DNA of 64,000 bases, from contig CM073326.1 of NCBI GenBank assembly GCA_037043015.1, forward strand, positions 18,484,345 through 18,548,344, in the 5' to 3' direction. The stretch comes from Bryum argenteum (taxonomy: Eukaryota > Streptophyta > Bryopsida > Bryales > Bryaceae). This document shows positions 61,415 through 64,000 of this stretch, piece by piece; position 1 is the first letter of the stretch; each line of letters opens with the position of its first letter. The notes under the pieces are model-generated. The model did no database searches, had not been told where the DNA came from, and was given only the letters and a program-made list of their open reading frames with translations. The translations under genes and the position numbers were made by a program.

Positions 61415-63650
61415 TCAAATGCGTCTAGAATGGAAATCCACGAAGCACTTCCCCATACACATGGATTTTTTACATGTTGGACAATAAAAATTCATTACTT
61501 TGCCACACACTACGCATGTCCTCCTCTTCCGCTTCTCTGCAACCAACTTATCTGTGTAATGCAATTTGGTTGGGCGTGGAACCACTGCACCAACAACCGT
61601 AGTCCGTGGAAGCTCACACACTGTATATTGTGCCATCAACGCATTAGCAACAAGCAAATTGTACTTCACATGAGCCATACACTTTTTACCTGCTCGAGCC
61701 ATATGTGATTTGTAAATAATGTAAGAATTCACAAAAGATGTATCTAAGATGTGAAATAGGATACGGTGCCACCACTTGTGGTCTTTGCGCTGCACGGTGT
61801 AGTATCCTCGTAGTTGATCTTGGACATCAACTCCCTCATGGTTTTCTGGTAGTGGATTAGTATGGGACTACAAGGCACCGAAACAAACTCTCCATTATGC
61901 CATCTAGAAATGTAGACTTGGCCATTAGCATCTAATGGAGAGAATGCTGTAGACAACAAGCACACGGGTTTGTTATCAAACCAACAAATAGCAGCCATCC
62001 TACCACTAGCATGCATTCTAAACCACAATTGACCCCTACTTCCGGTTCTTGGGTTTATAGTGAGTGCACTAGGCCAGCCAAGACGATTAGATCTACATGT
62101 ACCAGTTGCATATATCCCTTTTTGTAGCAAACACCAAAACAACTTAGGGCTAGTAAAAAAATTGTCACATGTCACAATGTGACCCTTACCTTCGTGGCCC
62201 CGCATCAATTGGTTGACAACCGAACCCGTGGCATGATTGTCATCCTCTAAAGTGGAGGCACCACAATAAACTTCCATGTGTTGAACATACTTAGACACAC
62301 TATTTGCTAAGCACCAAATTTTGATACCATACTGGGTAGGCTTAGCTTTCATGTATTGCCTTATAGGCGAATACTTACCCGTATATGGTACCATCATTTC
62401 ATCTCTTGTCAAGTTCTTTCTCGCATCCCACATTTGACCACACAAGACATTGAATTCATCTACTAGCCATTGAGTCTTAGCCATCTTGCTATAGCCCGGT
62501 CGGTTTTATCATGCACTATTGTGTCATTATCAACCAAATGCACACATCTCAAAATAGCCTCAAACCGAGTACGACTCATGCACTTCACAATTGCAGGGGT
62601 TCTCCATACCTCTTGGTCCTTAGACCAATGAAACCGTGTTTGTGGGATCTTCTTCAACGCCATCACCATGAGCACCCCAAACCATGCTCGTAATTCGGAC
62701 ATTACCAACGGAGTCCACCTCAAGCCACCCTTGCTTACCCCATTCTCATCCAAACTTGTAGCATACAAATTAGTTTGCATACAAATCTTTGACAAAGTTG
62801 AAGTAGGCCAAAACAATGAGAAGAAATCAAGAGGTTCAATGCAATCCAATGTGGCCTGGCTAAATTCCTCATGCTCCCCAATGAACTCCATACTAGGCAA
62901 TTGTGTCAATGTAGAATTCCACATAGACTCACTAAACCTCTCATTCTCAGGCATGTTACAAATTTGAGCATAATCATTGTATCCCAAGCCAATTTCATTC
63001 CGCATCTCACCCCCACTTACCAACCACTTCTTTGTAGTTGGGGTCAATACCATAGAGTCTAACTTCTCCCCCATCTCATCATCACTTTCACTACCATGTG
63101 GGAAATATTCATCATCACTTGTACTAACTCCGCTAGAACTTCCTTCCTCATCCAAAGAATCAAGATCATTCCTACCCCAAATTTGAAGAAATGGCACACT
63201 ACTTGGTTGACCATCCTCAACAATCACACACACAGGTTCTGGAACCACAAACGTCCCCCAAGGCCCATAGAAATTGACAGTGAGCAATTGAATCCCATGA
63301 ATCACATCAAAACTATCATGCATTACAATACCCCAGAATTCAAGCAAACTAGAACATGGAGATTCACGATCAATGTGAAGCAACGGTATCTCATTCATGG
63401 GCACAATCACAATCTTCCCACAAAATCCAAGCTCATAGTCACTAGATGGTGCAATCAATACCCTGTCAGACCTCAATCTAACATTTCTACTACACATCCT
63501 CAAGCCATTCTCAAAATCAGCTAACCCTTGTGAATCTAAATCCCCCCCCCCCACGCCGCTATTCACCAAATCTAGCAAACCATCCAACTCACGGGAAGCC
63601 GCTTGGAGATCCTCCTGATCAATCAAACCATGCACATGAGAATTGTCCAT
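61415..63650 (-). pseudogene. PiggyBac-type transposase, two frameshifts
   Basis: From the ATG at 63650 (MDNSHVHGLI) the minus strand encodes an acidic N-terminal region, then the PiggyBac core. Catalytic motifs visible are LTRDEMMVPYTGKYSPIRQY (first Asp), VTCDNFFTSPKLF (second) and GVDVQDQLRGYYTV (third). The C-terminus has the cross-brace zinc motif CVVCGKVMNFYCPTCKKSMC with a following CFVDFH. A frameshift lies near 62480 (between KTDR and KMAKTQWLVDEF) and another near 61840 (before GVDVQDQ). All three acidic residues are kept. Further upstream an open GC-rich frame reaches the window edge; a donor-like CAGGTGAGT at 63694-63702 may mark a first exon. TTAA-flanked ends were not identified. 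Confidence 0.85.
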
Positions 63651-63702
63651 CAATTCACTTGGACGTGTGAATTGCAAAAAATTGGAGAGTGGAGGAAACT
63701 CA

Positions 63703-64000
63703 CCTGCTGAAGTAGACCTCCTCCTACGACCCCGTCGGCCACCACCCCTAAACCGCCGAATTGGCGACTCGCAGCTCGCAGGAGCACTTGGAGGGAGAGC
63801 AGTGGGAGCCAGCCCCCCTCCCCGAGCACTTGGAGGCCAGCCCCCCTCCTCGATGCACCTCCTGGCCGGCGCTGGCCGGTGGCAGGCTGGGCGATCGGCC
63901 GCCGCCGCCCGGCCGGGCTGCCAGCCCCGCGATCGGCCGTGTCGGAGGCAGGATGGGCGATCGGCCCTGGCCGCCTTCGCTCCCCGATGCACCTCCGGCT
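63703..64000 (-). other. GC-rich sequence with tandem motifs, possibly first exon of the PiggyBac element
   Basis: Repeats such as GCCAGCCCCCCTCC (twice), GATGCACCTCC (twice) and GCGATCGGCC-like units (three times) are seen. The minus frame is open to the window edge and rich in Arg, Gly, Pro and Ala. It may be a leader exon of the transposase gene, or simply a GC-rich repeat. It is cut by the edge. Confidence 0.4.

Overview
This looks like nuclear DNA of a land plant. The genes have many short introns with GT-AG borders, and several encode plant proteins: a chloroplast-import protein (TIC56), predicted plastid-targeted proteins, an F-box protein and a plant-only small family. Short introns, AT-rich spacers and a mix of Copia, pogo, Tc1, PiggyBac and a giant LINE suggest a bryophyte or other early-diverging land plant. 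That placement is inference.

Layout. 1-5.1 kb: the 3' end of a coiled-coil BFR1-like gene (+), a five-exon plastid membrane protein gene (+) and a two-exon alpha/beta-hydrolase gene (-). 6.6-12.3 kb: a complete 14-exon MTR4 exosome-helicase gene (-). A Copia-type LTR with a perfect four-unit heat-shock element sits 175 bp upstream of its ATG in the same orientation. 15.0-17.4 kb: a five-exon gene of unknown function (+). 19.9-20.3 kb: a small DUF7748-like gene followed by a 44-bp minisatellite.

21.6-43.2 kb is a transposon island. A 1.6-kb Tc1 relic comes first. An old Copia element follows, split by two later insertions: a 3.5-kb pogo-like DNA transposon with perfect terminal repeats, and a 12.2-kb full-length LINE flanked by a 15-bp target duplication. 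The LINE is the most unusual object here. It has ORF1, a third long repeat-bearing ORF, a 2A-like motif just before ORF2, then endonuclease, reverse transcriptase, RNase H and a Cys/His-rich C-terminus, on a strand almost empty of G.

46.2-49.3 kb: a five-exon TIC56 gene. 52.2-54.3 kb: a three-exon F-box gene with a Stowaway MITE in an intron. 54.3-61 kb is gene-poor and holds a Tc1 remnant, Harbinger-, Stowaway- and hAT-type MITEs and a SINE-like unit. From about 61.4 kb to the right edge lies a PiggyBac transposase gene (-) with two frameshifts, next to GC-rich DNA.

The host genes share no obvious pathway; they are ordinary plant housekeeping or plastid genes. All exon borders were read by eye from splice motifs and reading frame. 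The MTR4, TIC56, F-box, hydrolase, plastid-protein and unknown-gene models each sum to a multiple of three.
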